Assembly (NCBI GenBank): GCA_937973555.1
Contig: CALJKL010000025.1
Location: 1-53,629, forward strand
Length of the DNA: 53,629 bases
From: an uncultured Flavobacteriales bacterium
GTDB taxonomy: Bacteria; Bacteroidota; Bacteroidia; Flavobacteriales; Weeksellaceae
Reading direction: 5' to 3'
Below, one piece after another: positions 26,650-35,166 of this stretch; the first letter of the stretch is position 1, and each line of letters starts with the position of its first letter. The position numbers and the translations under genes were made by a program. Under the pieces are notes generated by a model. It had not been told where the DNA came from. It made no database searches and saw only the letters and a list, made by a program, of their open reading frames with translations.

Positions 26650-27504
26650 TTAGTCCTTTTTATATTTAAGGTTAAATATATATCCTATTCCAAAATTAAT
26701 TTGTCCGAAAAAGAAATCGTGAGATGCCTTATCGGGCTTATTGTTTAGTGTAGTTTTTACATCAGGCATATTGATGTACCCCACTTTTCCTTCTACTCTT
26801 GCCATCCATCTTTCCCAAAAAATGAAATTGATGTTGGTTCTTGCATCTAAACCAAATCCTGCCACATGAAATCTATCGCTTCTTTCGTTTCCGAAAAGTT
26901 TTACGTTACTCTTCGGGAACATTACTCCGGCGCCACCGCCATAAGACCAAAGAATGTCTACTTTTTCATTGTTAAGCAGAGATTTGTATTTTTCTACTCC
27001 CACATTTACATAATTAAGACCATCTGTGTGTTCAAAAGTCAGGAATTTTTCATCGGTAAGATTTACTTTTCCGTTTTGCACCATTGTGGCGTAAACAGGA
27101 TCTGTAATTTTTCCAGAAAAATCTGCCGTTTGGTCTTGATCCATCACATATTTCATATGGTCTGTAGCAAATACAATTGCCAAATTATCTTTAATAAAAT
27201 AGCCAAGTCTTAAATTAAATTGAGGTTTAGACCATGCTTTAGGGTCTACGTAATCCCAACTTAATGCTGAAGGTCTGTCATGTGCCACAATATCGTGAAG
27301 GGTAAAATCGTACCCATTTCCTGTAAAGTGAATGTCAGACTTTGTATATCCGGCTCTGTTCCAGCCCCAAAAAAAGAACATGGTCCCTTTTTCTGTAAAT
27401 GTTTTTTTAGACTCTGAATCAATAACTGAAACTTTATCTATGTCTTGCCCAAAAATGTAGTTTCCAATAAAAATAAAAACAAACAGCGTAAAAATCTTCT
27501 TCAT
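26650..27504 (-). CDS. Outer-membrane-like beta-barrel protein inside nuo operon
   Basis: Unrecognised secreted protein of 284 residues: signal peptide MKKIFTLFVFIFIGNYIFGQ with cleavage after residue 19 or 20, then alternating amphipathic strands rich in aromatic residues (FFFWGWNRAGY, FNLRLGYFIKDNLAIVF, INFGIGYIFNLKY) ending near an aromatic/basic C-terminus, as in small outer membrane barrels. It lies 36 bases before nuoG and three bases after nuoF, same strand, so it is co-transcribed with complex I. No complex I subunit of this kind is known to me; function unknown. Confidence 0.75.
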   Translation of the reverse strand: MKKIFTLFVFIFIGNYIFGQDIDKVSVIDSESKKTFTEKGTMFFFWGWNRAGYTKSDIHFTGNGYDFTLHDIVAHDRPSALSWDYVDPKAWSKPQFNLRLGYFIKDNLAIVFATDHMKYVMDQDQTADFSGKITDPVYATMVQNGKVNLTDEKFLTFEHTDGLNYVNVGVEKYKSLLNNEKVDILWSYGGGAGVMFPKSNVKLFGNERSDRFHVAGFGLDARTNINFIFWERWMARVEGKVGYINMPDVKTTLNNKPDKASHDFFFGQINFGIGYIFNLKYKKD

Positions 27505-27507
27505 AAA

Positions 27508-28857
27508 TTATTTTTCTAGTGCAGGTATTGGGTCTGCATAATGAGCGATTCCGTAATTTTTGGTTAAACATTCAGGGTTGTCTATATGCCATTCAAATTC
27601 ATCTCTGAAATGACGAATGGCTGCGGCAACAGGCCAAGCTGCTGCATCACCTAGTGGACAAATGGTGTTACCTTCAATTTTTCTCTGGATATCCCAAAGC
27701 AGATCTATATCTTTTAATTCTCCGTTTCCGGATTCTATTTTTTTCAAAATTTTGTACATCCAGCCGGTACCTTCTCTACAAGGCGTACACTGTCCGCAGC
27801 TTTCGTGGTTGTAGAAGTGGGCCAAAGTCATGGTATGTTTTACCACACATTGGTCTTCATCTAACACAATAAAACCTCCAGAACCCATCATGGTACCTGT
27901 TGCGAAACCTCCATCAGAAAGAGATTCGTAGTTCATGTAACGTGGTTCTCCATTAGCTGTTTTAAGTAATAAATTGGCAGGAAGAATCGGTACAGAAGAA
28001 CCACCAGGGATACAGGCTTTCAGTTTTTTACCGTTCGGGATACCACCGCAATATTCATCAGAATAAATAAATTCTTCTACGGTGATGGTCATGTCTATTT
28101 CGTAAACTCCCGGTTTATTGATGTTTCCGCAAGCTGAAATCAGTTTTGTTCCGGTAGAACGTCCTACTCCTATTTTGGCATATTCTGCTCCCGTAATATC
28201 AATAATGGGCACTACTGCCGCAATGGTTTCTACGTTGTTTACCACCGTTGGGCATTGGTAAAGCCCTTTCACGGCAGGGAAAGGTGGTTTCAGACGAGGG
28301 TTACCTCTTTTTCCTTCTAGAGATTCTATAAGGGCAGTCTCTTCACCACATATGTAAGCTCCGGCACCTCTTTGGACATAAATTTCCAAATCGAAACCAC
28401 TGCCTAAAATATTTTTACCCAAGAAGCCTGCTTTTTTGGCTTCTTCGATGGCTTCTTCTAAAATATCTGGAATCCAGGCATATTCTCCTCTGATATAAAT
28501 ATAGGATACGTTAGATCCTAAAGCATAAGAGGCAATAATCATCCCTTCTATCAATAGGTGAGGGATGAACTCCATTAAATATCTGTCTTTGAAAGTACCA
28601 GGCTCAGATTCATCTGCATTTACTACCAAATATCTTGGCACACCTTCAGGTTTTGCAAGAAAACTCCATTTCATGCCGGTAGGGAAACCAGCACCTCCTC
28701 TACCTCTCAATCCAGAAGTTTTTACTTCTTCTACGATCTCGTCCGGAGTCATTTTCAGTGCCTTTTCTACAGACTGATAGCCGCCATGTTTTCTGTAGGT
28801 ATCAAAATATCTGATGCCTTCTACGTGAGCGTTTTTAAGTAAAAGTTTTTTACTCAT
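27508..28857 (-). CDS. nuoF: NADH-quinone oxidoreductase subunit F (NADH/FMN site)
   Basis: NADH-oxidising subunit with FMN and cluster N3, 449 residues. Visible motifs: GRGGAGFPTGMKW near residue 50 (FMN/NAD binding), GAGAYICGEETALIESLEGK near 170, and the N3 ligands SCGQCTPCREG near 345 plus TICPLGD near 390. ATG 28857 was chosen over an in-frame TTG at 28866. It starts 12 bases after nuoE. Confidence 0.97.
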   Translation of the reverse strand: MSKKLLLKNAHVEGIRYFDTYRKHGGYQSVEKALKMTPDEIVEEVKTSGLRGRGGAGFPTGMKWSFLAKPEGVPRYLVVNADESEPGTFKDRYLMEFIPHLLIEGMIIASYALGSNVSYIYIRGEYAWIPDILEEAIEEAKKAGFLGKNILGSGFDLEIYVQRGAGAYICGEETALIESLEGKRGNPRLKPPFPAVKGLYQCPTVVNNVETIAAVVPIIDITGAEYAKIGVGRSTGTKLISACGNINKPGVYEIDMTITVEEFIYSDEYCGGIPNGKKLKACIPGGSSVPILPANLLLKTANGEPRYMNYESLSDGGFATGTMMGSGGFIVLDEDQCVVKHTMTLAHFYNHESCGQCTPCREGTGWMYKILKKIESGNGELKDIDLLWDIQRKIEGNTICPLGDAAAWPVAAAIRHFRDEFEWHIDNPECLTKNYGIAHYADPIPALEK

Positions 28858-28869
28858 AACTGTCAAATA

Positions 28870-29376
28870 TTAATCTATTGCGATTTGTCCCTGTCTGCAA
28901 AGGTCAAGGATTTCGTCTACTTTTTCTTTAGTTAAATTCTCTTTATAAAATTTGCCCAACTGCATCATTGGGGCATACCCACATGCGCCAAGACATTCTG
29001 CAGGTTTAAGGGTGAACAGACCATCTGCAGTAGTTTCTCCTGCTTTGATGCCTAATTTTTCTTTGATATGGCTTACGATATCATCACTTCCTCTGAGCAT
29101 ACAAGGCCCTGTAACACATACTTCTAATACATATTTGCCTACAGGCTTCATGTTGAACATGGTATAGAAAGTAGCTACCTCATATACTTCCACGGGAAGA
29201 ATATCTAATAACCCTGCAACATAATCCATCACAGGAACATCTAGCCAACCGCCAAATTCCTTTTGTGCCAAATGCAACACAGGAATTAAAGCAGATTTTT
29301 GCTTCCCTTCAGGATATCTTGCAATGATTTGATTTACTTTTTCTAAAGTTTCTTGTTTAAAAGCAATTTCGCTCAT
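28870..29376 (-). CDS. nuoE: NADH-quinone oxidoreductase subunit E
   Basis: Thioredoxin-fold [2Fe-2S] subunit (cluster N1a), 168 residues. The four cysteines are in CVTGPCMLRG near residue 90 and ECLGACGYAP near 130. The N-terminal helical segment with YPEGKQKSALIPVLHLAQ is typical. Partner of NuoF. Confidence 0.97.
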   Translation of the reverse strand: MSEIAFKQETLEKVNQIIARYPEGKQKSALIPVLHLAQKEFGGWLDVPVMDYVAGLLDILPVEVYEVATFYTMFNMKPVGKYVLEVCVTGPCMLRGSDDIVSHIKEKLGIKAGETTADGLFTLKPAECLGACGYAPMMQLGKFYKENLTKEKVDEILDLCRQGQIAID

Positions 29377-29382
29377 ATTTAT

Positions 29383-29415
29383 AGATTTTAGATTTTAGAC
29401 TTTAGATTTTAGATG
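29383..29415. repeat. Short tandem TTTAGA-type repeat in nuoD-nuoE spacer
   Basis: Four near-perfect copies of a GATTTTA/GACTTTA unit in a row within the 86-base spacer. Low complexity; no coding potential. Confidence 0.5.
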
Positions 29416-29462
29416 AAAATCAGATTTCTAAAAACTCTATTCAATTTATAGTTTATAATTTC

Positions 29463-30686
29463 TTATCCGTCTAATTCCCCGGCAATAACGTTCATACTAC
29501 TTAGGGTAACAATAGCATCAGAGATTACCGCTCCTTGTATCATCTCAGGATAAGCCTGATAGTAAATGAAGCAAGGTCTTCTGAAATGCAGCCTGTAAGG
29601 TGTTCTACCACCATCACTTACCAAATAGAAACCAAGTTCTCCGTTGCCACCTTCTACAGAATGGTATACTTCTCCTACAGGAACATCGGTTTCGCCCATT
29701 ACGATTTTGAAATGGTAGATTAAGGCTTCCATTTTGGTATAAACATCTGCTTTTTCTGGTAAGAAAAATTCAGGAACATCTGCGTGGAAGTCTCCTTCAG
29801 GAAGATTATCATACGCCTGCTGAATGATTTTCAAACTTTCCCAAATCTCTTGTTGACGCACCATGAATCTGTCATAAGTATCTCCGGAAGTTCCTACAGG
29901 AATCGCGAAATCAAAATCTTCATAAGAAGAATATGGAGTTGTTACTCTTACGTCGTAATCTACTCCAGCAGCTCTAAGATTAGGCCCGGTAAAACCATAG
30001 CTCAATGCACGTTCTGCACTGATGGGTCCTGCTCCGATGGTTCTATCCATAAAGATTCTGTTTCTTTCCAAAAGGTTAGAAAACTCCTGGAATCTAGCTG
30101 GGAAGGTTTTAAGAAAATCTTTTAACAGTTCGTGGAATTTTGGTGTAAAGTCTCTTTCGAAACCGCCAATTCTTCCCATATTGGTAGTCATTCTCGCGCC
30201 ACATACCTGTTCGTACATGTCGTAGATTTTTTCTCTGTCTTGGAAAACATACGTAAACCCAGTAAGTGCACCGGTATCTACCCCAATTACGGAATTACAT
30301 ACCAAATGGTCTGCAATTCTTGCCAATTCCATCATAATTACACGCATGTACTGTGCTCTTTTTGGCAATTCTATACCCAAAAGTTTTTCTACTGTCATAT
30401 GCCAACCCATATTGTTGATAGGTGCTGAACAATAGTTGAGACGGTCTGTAAGCGTAGTAATTTGGTTGAAAGGTCTTCTTTCTGAAATTTTTTCAAAAGC
30501 CCTGTGGATGTATCCTACGGTCTGCTCACTATGCAGAATTCTTTCTCCGTCCATCGTTAAAATGTTTTGGAAAATACCATGCGTAGCAGGGTGAGTAGGT
30601 CCTAAATTCAGGGTGTATAGTTGTCCGTCAATCTGCTCCTGAGAGTCGTATTGGCTTAATATGTTTGATAATTGATTGTCTTTCAT
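29463..30686 (-). CDS. nuoD: NADH-quinone oxidoreductase subunit D
   Basis: Subunit related to the hydrogenase large subunit, forming the quinone-binding cavity, 407 residues. Motifs: LGPTHPATHGIFQN near 27 with the conserved histidines, GYIHRAFEK near 58, and the C-terminal GELGFYLVSDGGRTPYRLHF near 350. NuoC and NuoD are separate here, 11 bases apart, not fused as in E. coli. Confidence 0.97.
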   Translation of the reverse strand: MKDNQLSNILSQYDSQEQIDGQLYTLNLGPTHPATHGIFQNILTMDGERILHSEQTVGYIHRAFEKISERRPFNQITTLTDRLNYCSAPINNMGWHMTVEKLLGIELPKRAQYMRVIMMELARIADHLVCNSVIGVDTGALTGFTYVFQDREKIYDMYEQVCGARMTTNMGRIGGFERDFTPKFHELLKDFLKTFPARFQEFSNLLERNRIFMDRTIGAGPISAERALSYGFTGPNLRAAGVDYDVRVTTPYSSYEDFDFAIPVGTSGDTYDRFMVRQQEIWESLKIIQQAYDNLPEGDFHADVPEFFLPEKADVYTKMEALIYHFKIVMGETDVPVGEVYHSVEGGNGELGFYLVSDGGRTPYRLHFRRPCFIYYQAYPEMIQGAVISDAIVTLSSMNVIAGELDG

Positions 30687-30697
30687 AGCGCTCCTAT

Positions 30698-31192
30698 TTA
30701 TCTTCCAAACATTTTGTCGTCTTTATCTGTTCTAGTACCGTCTTCCAAAGCATATTCTTTAAGCATAGGGTGGTAGCCAAGATCATCAGAGTTTACAATT
30801 ACTCTTAAATCTGGATGACCGTTGAATTTTATTCCATAGAAATCGAAAGTTTCTCTTTCCATCCAGTTGGCTCCCGAATATAAATCGGTAATGGTTTCTA
30901 GTTCTGCATTTTCTTTTGGGAAGAAAGCTTTCAGTCTTATTCTGAAATTTTCCTGCAAGTTGTGCAAATGGTAGATGATGCCTAATTCCTTCTCTTTGTC
31001 ATCTGGATAATGGATGGCGCAGATATCGGTAAGGAATAAAAAATTAAGAGAAGATTCCTTCAGATGATGAATAATTTTCTTCAATTCCTCTTTTTTCACT
31101 TCCAAGGTAAGAAACCCGTAAGGCTCTGTAGCAGAAATTACCGCTTCAGGAAATTCTCTTTTTATGGCTTCTAAAACAAATTCGCTTGTCAT
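30698..31192 (-). CDS. nuoC: NADH-quinone oxidoreductase subunit C
   Basis: Peripheral-arm subunit of 164 residues with the 30-kDa subunit signature ERETFDFYGIKFNGHPDLR near 112. It precedes nuoD by 11 bases and follows nuoB after a 137-base AT-rich spacer. Confidence 0.95.
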   Translation of the reverse strand: MTSEFVLEAIKREFPEAVISATEPYGFLTLEVKKEELKKIIHHLKESSLNFLFLTDICAIHYPDDKEKELGIIYHLHNLQENFRIRLKAFFPKENAELETITDLYSGANWMERETFDFYGIKFNGHPDLRVIVNSDDLGYHPMLKEYALEDGTRTDKDDKMFGR

Positions 31193-31329
31193 AATTTTAA
31201 TTTGATAATTTGAGAATAAGATAATTTGAAAATTAAATCATATTATTATCAAAAAATATTTTTAGTTATAATGTTTGATTTGAAATTAAAAAAAAGATTT
31301 TCAAATTTTCAAATTCTACATTTTCAAAT
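31193..31329. other. AT-rich spacer between nuoB and nuoC
   Basis: 137 bases of over 80% A+T (by eye) with repeated TTTCAAATTTT and GATAATTTGA words on the + strand. No start codon-bearing frame of interest and no convincing hairpin with a T tract; unusually long for this operon. Confidence 0.5.
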
Positions 31330-31887
31330 TTATTTAATTCCGTAACTTTCTAGTAATGCTTTGTATTCAGGCAAATCTCTTCTTCTAAGACTTTCGCTCT
31401 GAGCCAAAGCTTGTACCTGCATATATCCTTCCAGAATCTGCTCTGGTCTTGGCGGGCAGCCTGGCACATATACGTCCACAGGGATTATTTTATCTATTCC
31501 CTGAAGCACTGAATAGGTGTCAAAAATACCACCACTTGATGCACAAGCTCCTACGGCCACCACCCAACGTGGTTCTGCCATTTGGGTGTAAACCTGTTTA
31601 AGAACCGGTGCTAATTTTTTTGAAATGGTACCGCATACTAAAAGTATATCTGCCTGTCTTGGAGAAAAACTCATCCTTTCTGCACCAAATCTTGATAAAT
31701 CGTAATTTGGAGCCATGGTTGCCATAAATTCAATGCCACAACAAGAAGTTGCGAATGGTAGCGGCCATAATGAGAAGGAACGAGCCATCCCGATAATATC
31801 ACTTAATTTTCCTGCGAAAAAACCTTCTCCCTGAATTCCGGGAGGCGCAGGTGCATTAGTATTGATTACAGGTTTATTATTAGACAT
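31330..31887 (-). CDS. nuoB: NADH-quinone oxidoreductase subunit B
   Basis: Carries the terminal [4Fe-4S] cluster N2 that reduces quinone, 185 residues. Ligands: adjacent cysteines in FATSCCGIEFM near 48, a cysteine in VGACASSGG near 117, and one in VPGCPPRPE near 147. It is 65 bases after nuoA. Confidence 0.97.
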   Translation of the reverse strand: MSNNKPVINTNAPAPPGIQGEGFFAGKLSDIIGMARSFSLWPLPFATSCCGIEFMATMAPNYDLSRFGAERMSFSPRQADILLVCGTISKKLAPVLKQVYTQMAEPRWVVAVGACASSGGIFDTYSVLQGIDKIIPVDVYVPGCPPRPEQILEGYMQVQALAQSESLRRRDLPEYKALLESYGIK

Positions 31888-31952
31888 TTTTAATTTTTTT
31901 TAAGTTGAAATTTATAATCTGCATAACAGAAAAAAGTGCTTTGAAAGGAAAT

Positions 31953-32324
31953 TTACTTATTCCAGTCTAAAGCACCGCGTTTTAATACATAGAAAAATCC
32001 TATAAAGAATATTGCAATAAAAGTAACTACTGCCATGAAGCCTTCTAGGCCCAATTCTTTAAAGTTTACTGCATATGGATAAAAAAATACAATTTCTATA
32101 TCAAACAATACAAAAAGAATGGCAGTAAGAAAATATTTTACAGAATAGGGAGCTCTTGCATTTCCCTCTATTTCGATACCACACTCAAAAGTATCATCTT
32201 TTACGGCTCCTGAGGAATGTCTTTTTGGACCTAATGTATGCGAAGCCACCAATGTGAACGCTACAAAACCAAGACCTACAGCTGCCTGAATAAGAACAGG
32301 AATATAATTATCAGGTAAATTCAT
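31953..32324 (-). CDS. nuoA: NADH-quinone oxidoreductase subunit A
   Basis: Membrane subunit of 123 residues with three helices; FECGIEIEGNARAPYSVKYF forms the loop conserved in the family near residue 50. First gene of the operon. The frame is open to ATG 32348, but that codon overlaps a TAAATTTG box at 32346-32353, so ATG 32324, starting MNLPDNYIPV, is the likely start. Confidence 0.95.
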   Translation of the reverse strand: MNLPDNYIPVLIQAAVGLGFVAFTLVASHTLGPKRHSSGAVKDDTFECGIEIEGNARAPYSVKYFLTAILFVLFDIEIVFFYPYAVNFKELGLEGFMAVVTFIAIFFIGFFYVLKRGALDWNK

Positions 32325-32345
32325 TTCTACAAGTATTTCAACATG

Positions 32346-32353
32346 CAAATTTA
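32346..32353 (-). promoter_or_regulatory. -7 box of the nuo operon
   Basis: TAAATTTG on the - strand, 21 bases before the chosen nuoA ATG; matches TAnnTTTG. No TTTG -33 box seen at 17-21 bases. Confidence 0.5.
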
Positions 32354-32441
32354 TGAATTATTAATAGAATTGAGAAATTTTACAGGTTTCTTTTAAGATG
32401 TGAAAGGCTTTATCTGTAATTTAGAATCATTCAAAATAACG

Positions 32442-32618
32442 TTACTTTTTCATCTTCCTTAAAACCACTATTGCCATGTAGGCAATATAGCCAAAAAGGA
32501 AGCTAGCGAACAAGATATTGATGATAGTATTCGTTCTTTCATCTTTTACTTGAAAGAACTGATTGTAAATAATATACATGAGAATTATGCCTGCGTAAAT
32601 ATAGATTTGTCTTTTCAT
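32442..32618 (-). CDS. 58-residue two-helix membrane protein
   Basis: Small open frame with ATG start and TAA stop: MKRQIYIYAGIILMYIIYNQ, then a polar loop (FFQVKDERTN), a second hydrophobic helix (IINILFASFLFGYIAYMAIV) and a basic tail LRKMKK. Two membrane helices with positive charges at both termini predict both ends in the cytosol. It lies 37 bases after the GNAT-like gene and about 90 bases before the nuoA promoter, same strand. No family recognised. Confidence 0.6.
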   Translation of the reverse strand: MKRQIYIYAGIILMYIIYNQFFQVKDERTNTIINILFASFLFGYIAYMAIVVLRKMKK

Positions 32619-32655
32619 AATTAAGTTTTTAAACCATTTTCATAATCAGCTAAAA

Positions 32656-33783
32656 TTAAGCCAATTCAAGAGAATATGTTCTTCTGCGTTTATGATTAAC
32701 AGGTTGATAATCTTGCCAAAGCAACTGAATGTTTTTGTTTTCCTCTAATTCGGGGTTTGTTTCAAGGTATTTTACGCCTTTCTTTTTGAAAGTTTCATAA
32801 ATTTCTTTAAAAATAATAGCCGTAACACCACGTCTCTGATATTCCGGAAGAATGCCAATAAGATAGAAATTTGCTCTTTCGTTTTTCCTTCCGGCAGTCA
32901 TAAAGTGATACCATCCGAAAGGTAAAAGTTCTCCTTTTGCCTTTTGTAAGGCTCTAGAATAAGAAGGCATGGTGATGGCAAAGGCAATAAGATTCCATTC
33001 TTTATCGGCAATGCAGATGATGTAATCTTTGTCTATTAATCCAAAATATTTCTCCTTGTAATGCTGTATTTGTTCATCTGTAATAGGAGTGTAAGTAGAT
33101 AGGTTTTTATAGGTTTCATCCAGAAGTTTGAACATTGGTTCTACCAATGGGATTATTTCTTCTTTAGATTTGAATCTTAAGGTTCTCAATTCATATTTTT
33201 CGGCAATCAATTTGCTAAATTTTTCTACTTTTTCCGGCAATGCGTCTAAAAGTTCCATTTCAAATTCTACCCATTCCTTTTCTTTTACCAATCCTATTTT
33301 TTCTAAATGTTTAGGATAATAACTATGGTTATAAAGCCCAATCATGGTGGCCAGTTTATCATAACCCATAGTAAGCATTCCTGCTTTATCCAGATTGGTG
33401 AAGCCCATGGGGCCTTCTATTTTTTTGATATTTTTTTCTTCGGCAAATTTTATGGCTTCATCGATAAGGGCTTTTGAAACCGCTTCGTCATCAATAAAAT
33501 CTAACCAACCGAACCTTACTTTTTCTATGCCCAGTTCTTTGGCCTCTTTGTGATTTACCATTACCGCAATTCTTCCCACGATCTCGTTATTTTTGTATGC
33601 CAAAAACTGTTTTGCTTCAGAATAGGCAAGTGCAGGGTTTTCTTTAGCATTCCATGTGTTCTTTTCATCCTTAATTAAAGGTGGAACATAATTTTGATTA
33701 TTTTTGTACAAAATCATTGGAAATTTAATAAAATCTAAAAGTTGTTTTTCAGTGGTAACCAGTTCAATTTTTATTTCTGACAT
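32656..33783 (-). CDS. GNAT-fold N-acyltransferase-like protein
   Basis: Protein of 375 residues with two GNAT-like halves. The N-terminal half has FLAYKNNEIVGRIAV (residues 65-80) and the C-terminal half the acetyl-CoA-binding-like ILPEYQRRGVTAIIFKEIYE near 320. Bacteroidota have many such proteins annotated only as hypothetical or acyltransferase; the substrate is unknown. The frame extends to 33840, but MSEIKIELVT at 33783 follows a TATATTTG box at 33803-33810, so this ATG was chosen. Confidence 0.7.
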   Translation of the reverse strand: MSEIKIELVTTEKQLLDFIKFPMILYKNNQNYVPPLIKDEKNTWNAKENPALAYSEAKQFLAYKNNEIVGRIAVMVNHKEAKELGIEKVRFGWLDFIDDEAVSKALIDEAIKFAEEKNIKKIEGPMGFTNLDKAGMLTMGYDKLATMIGLYNHSYYPKHLEKIGLVKEKEWVEFEMELLDALPEKVEKFSKLIAEKYELRTLRFKSKEEIIPLVEPMFKLLDETYKNLSTYTPITDEQIQHYKEKYFGLIDKDYIICIADKEWNLIAFAITMPSYSRALQKAKGELLPFGWYHFMTAGRKNERANFYLIGILPEYQRRGVTAIIFKEIYETFKKKGVKYLETNPELEENKNIQLLWQDYQPVNHKRRRTYSLELA

Positions 33784-33802
33784 GAATTGTAAAATTTGAA
33801 AA

Positions 33803-33810
33803 CAAATATA
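33803..33810 (-). promoter_or_regulatory. -7 box of the GNAT-like gene
   Basis: TATATTTG on the - strand, 19 bases before the chosen ATG at 33783. Confidence 0.45.
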
Positions 33811-33888
33811 AGCAAAAATGACATTGTTTGGGTTTGGCATGTTTTTTACGCTTTAAAAGATTAGAAAATTTAAAAAAAATAAATTATT

Positions 33889-34560
33889 ATGATGTTAATA
33901 TTTATAATCATCTTTTTTGTAAGTATGATTGTACAAAACAGATTGAAATCTAAATTTGAATATTATTCAAATTTTTCCTTGAGTAATGGGATGTCTGGTA
34001 AAGAAGTTGCAGAAAAAATGCTCTCTGATAATGGTATTTATGATGTACAAGTAATTTCTGTAGAGGGGCAATTAACAGATCATTATAATCCGGCAACCAA
34101 AACCGTAAATCTTTCTGAGGCGGTATATATGCAAAGAAATGCAGCCGCAGCAGCAGTAGCAGCTCATGAATGTGGTCATGCAGTACAACATAAGGTAGGG
34201 TATTCTATGCTGAAGTTGAGATCTAGTATGGTGCCTGTAGTAAATTTCAGTTCAAGAATTTTACAATTTATATTTATTGCAGGATTTGCATTTATGGCAT
34301 TTGCCAAAAGTCCTATTTTAATGTATATCGCAGTTCTTTTGTTTGCAGTAACTACACTTTTTTCTATTGTTACTTTGCCGGTAGAGTATGATGCCAGCAA
34401 TAGGGCTTTGGCTTGGTTAGAAAAATCTGGAACGTTAGGAAGGGAAGAACACAAAGCAGCGAAAGATTCTTTGAAATGGGCAGCTAGAACTTATGTTGTA
34501 GCGGCTTTAGGGTCTATAGCACAGTTGCTTTACTACATGAATATGTTAAACAGAAGATAG
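33889..34560 (+). CDS. Zinc metallopeptidase, YugP family
   Basis: Integral membrane zinc protease of 223 residues (neutral zinc metallopeptidase, Zn_peptidase_2). N-terminal helix, then a cytosolic or periplasmic catalytic segment with AAHECGHAVQH near residues 91-101, two central helices near 115-165 and a C-terminal helix. The third metal ligand is probably the glutamate in PVEYDASNRAL. Two adjacent ATGs (33889, 33892) are possible starts. Function in B. subtilis and elsewhere is not well defined. Confidence 0.88.
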   Translation: MMLIFIIIFFVSMIVQNRLKSKFEYYSNFSLSNGMSGKEVAEKMLSDNGIYDVQVISVEGQLTDHYNPATKTVNLSEAVYMQRNAAAAAVAAHECGHAVQHKVGYSMLKLRSSMVPVVNFSSRILQFIFIAGFAFMAFAKSPILMYIAVLLFAVTTLFSIVTLPVEYDASNRALAWLEKSGTLGREEHKAAKDSLKWAARTYVVAALGSIAQLLYYMNMLNRR

Positions 34561-34563
34561 TTT

Positions 34564-35166
34564 TTAATTAAAATGAAAACTTACATATTGAATCTCGGAC
34601 AATTGCTCCGAGATTTTTTCTTTATCTGCAAGTCTCATTTGTGCTGAAATTTTGCATTGGTCTTCTGCCAAAAAGTCAGTGATTTTGGCATCGAATTTAT
34701 TCAGTAGAGAGAAAATAATGTTCTGTTGAGAAAATTTAAAATTAATTTCAATCATTGTTTCCAGTTCCTTGGTAATGATTTCTGTTTGTTCCAAGGTTAG
34801 TTTTGCAGATTCTTTATAAGTTTTTACCAAACCAGAAACCCCCAATTTAGTACCGCCATAATAACGAACAATGATCACCAAAATATTGGTGAGATTGTGG
34901 GCGAGCAGTTGGTTGTATATTGGTAGACCTGCACTTCCAGTGGGTTCTCCGTCATCATTGGCGCGGTAATTTTCCCCGTTTATTCCTAATCGGAAAGCAT
35001 AGCAATGATGAGTAGCTTTGGGGTGCAGTTCCTTAATGTCTTTTAGTTTTTGCTGCAGGTCATTTTCATTAAAAACCGGATAGGCATAGCCAATGAATTT
35101 GCTGCCTTTTTCTTTGAGCAGAATATCTTTTACCGGATTTTTGATGGTTTTGTAGGAAAAAAGCAT
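34564..35166 (-). CDS. YigZ/IMPACT-family protein
   Basis: Protein of 200 residues with an N-terminal impact domain (KGSKFIGYAYPV, HHCYAFRLG, DDGEPTGSAGLPIY, VIIVRYYGGTKLGVSGLVKTY) and a C-terminal ferredoxin-like DUF1949 half. The family is linked to translation or amino-acid-starvation regulation in eukaryotes; in bacteria the role is unsettled. It overlaps ribD by one base. A + strand terminator for the opposing peptidase gene lies inside its 3' end. Confidence 0.9.
   Translation of the reverse strand: MLFSYKTIKNPVKDILLKEKGSKFIGYAYPVFNENDLQQKLKDIKELHPKATHHCYAFRLGINGENYRANDDGEPTGSAGLPIYNQLLAHNLTNILVIIVRYYGGTKLGVSGLVKTYKESAKLTLEQTEIITKELETMIEINFKFSQQNIIFSLLNKFDAKITDFLAEDQCKISAQMRLADKEKISEQLSEIQYVSFHFN
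34592..34619 (+). terminator. Terminator of the zinc peptidase gene, inside opposing yigZ
   Basis: Stem ATCTCGGA (34592-34599) with TCCGAGAT (34607-34614), followed by a six-base T tract. It occupies coding sequence of the convergent YigZ-like gene, so the two 3' ends overlap at transcript level. Confidence 0.7.
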
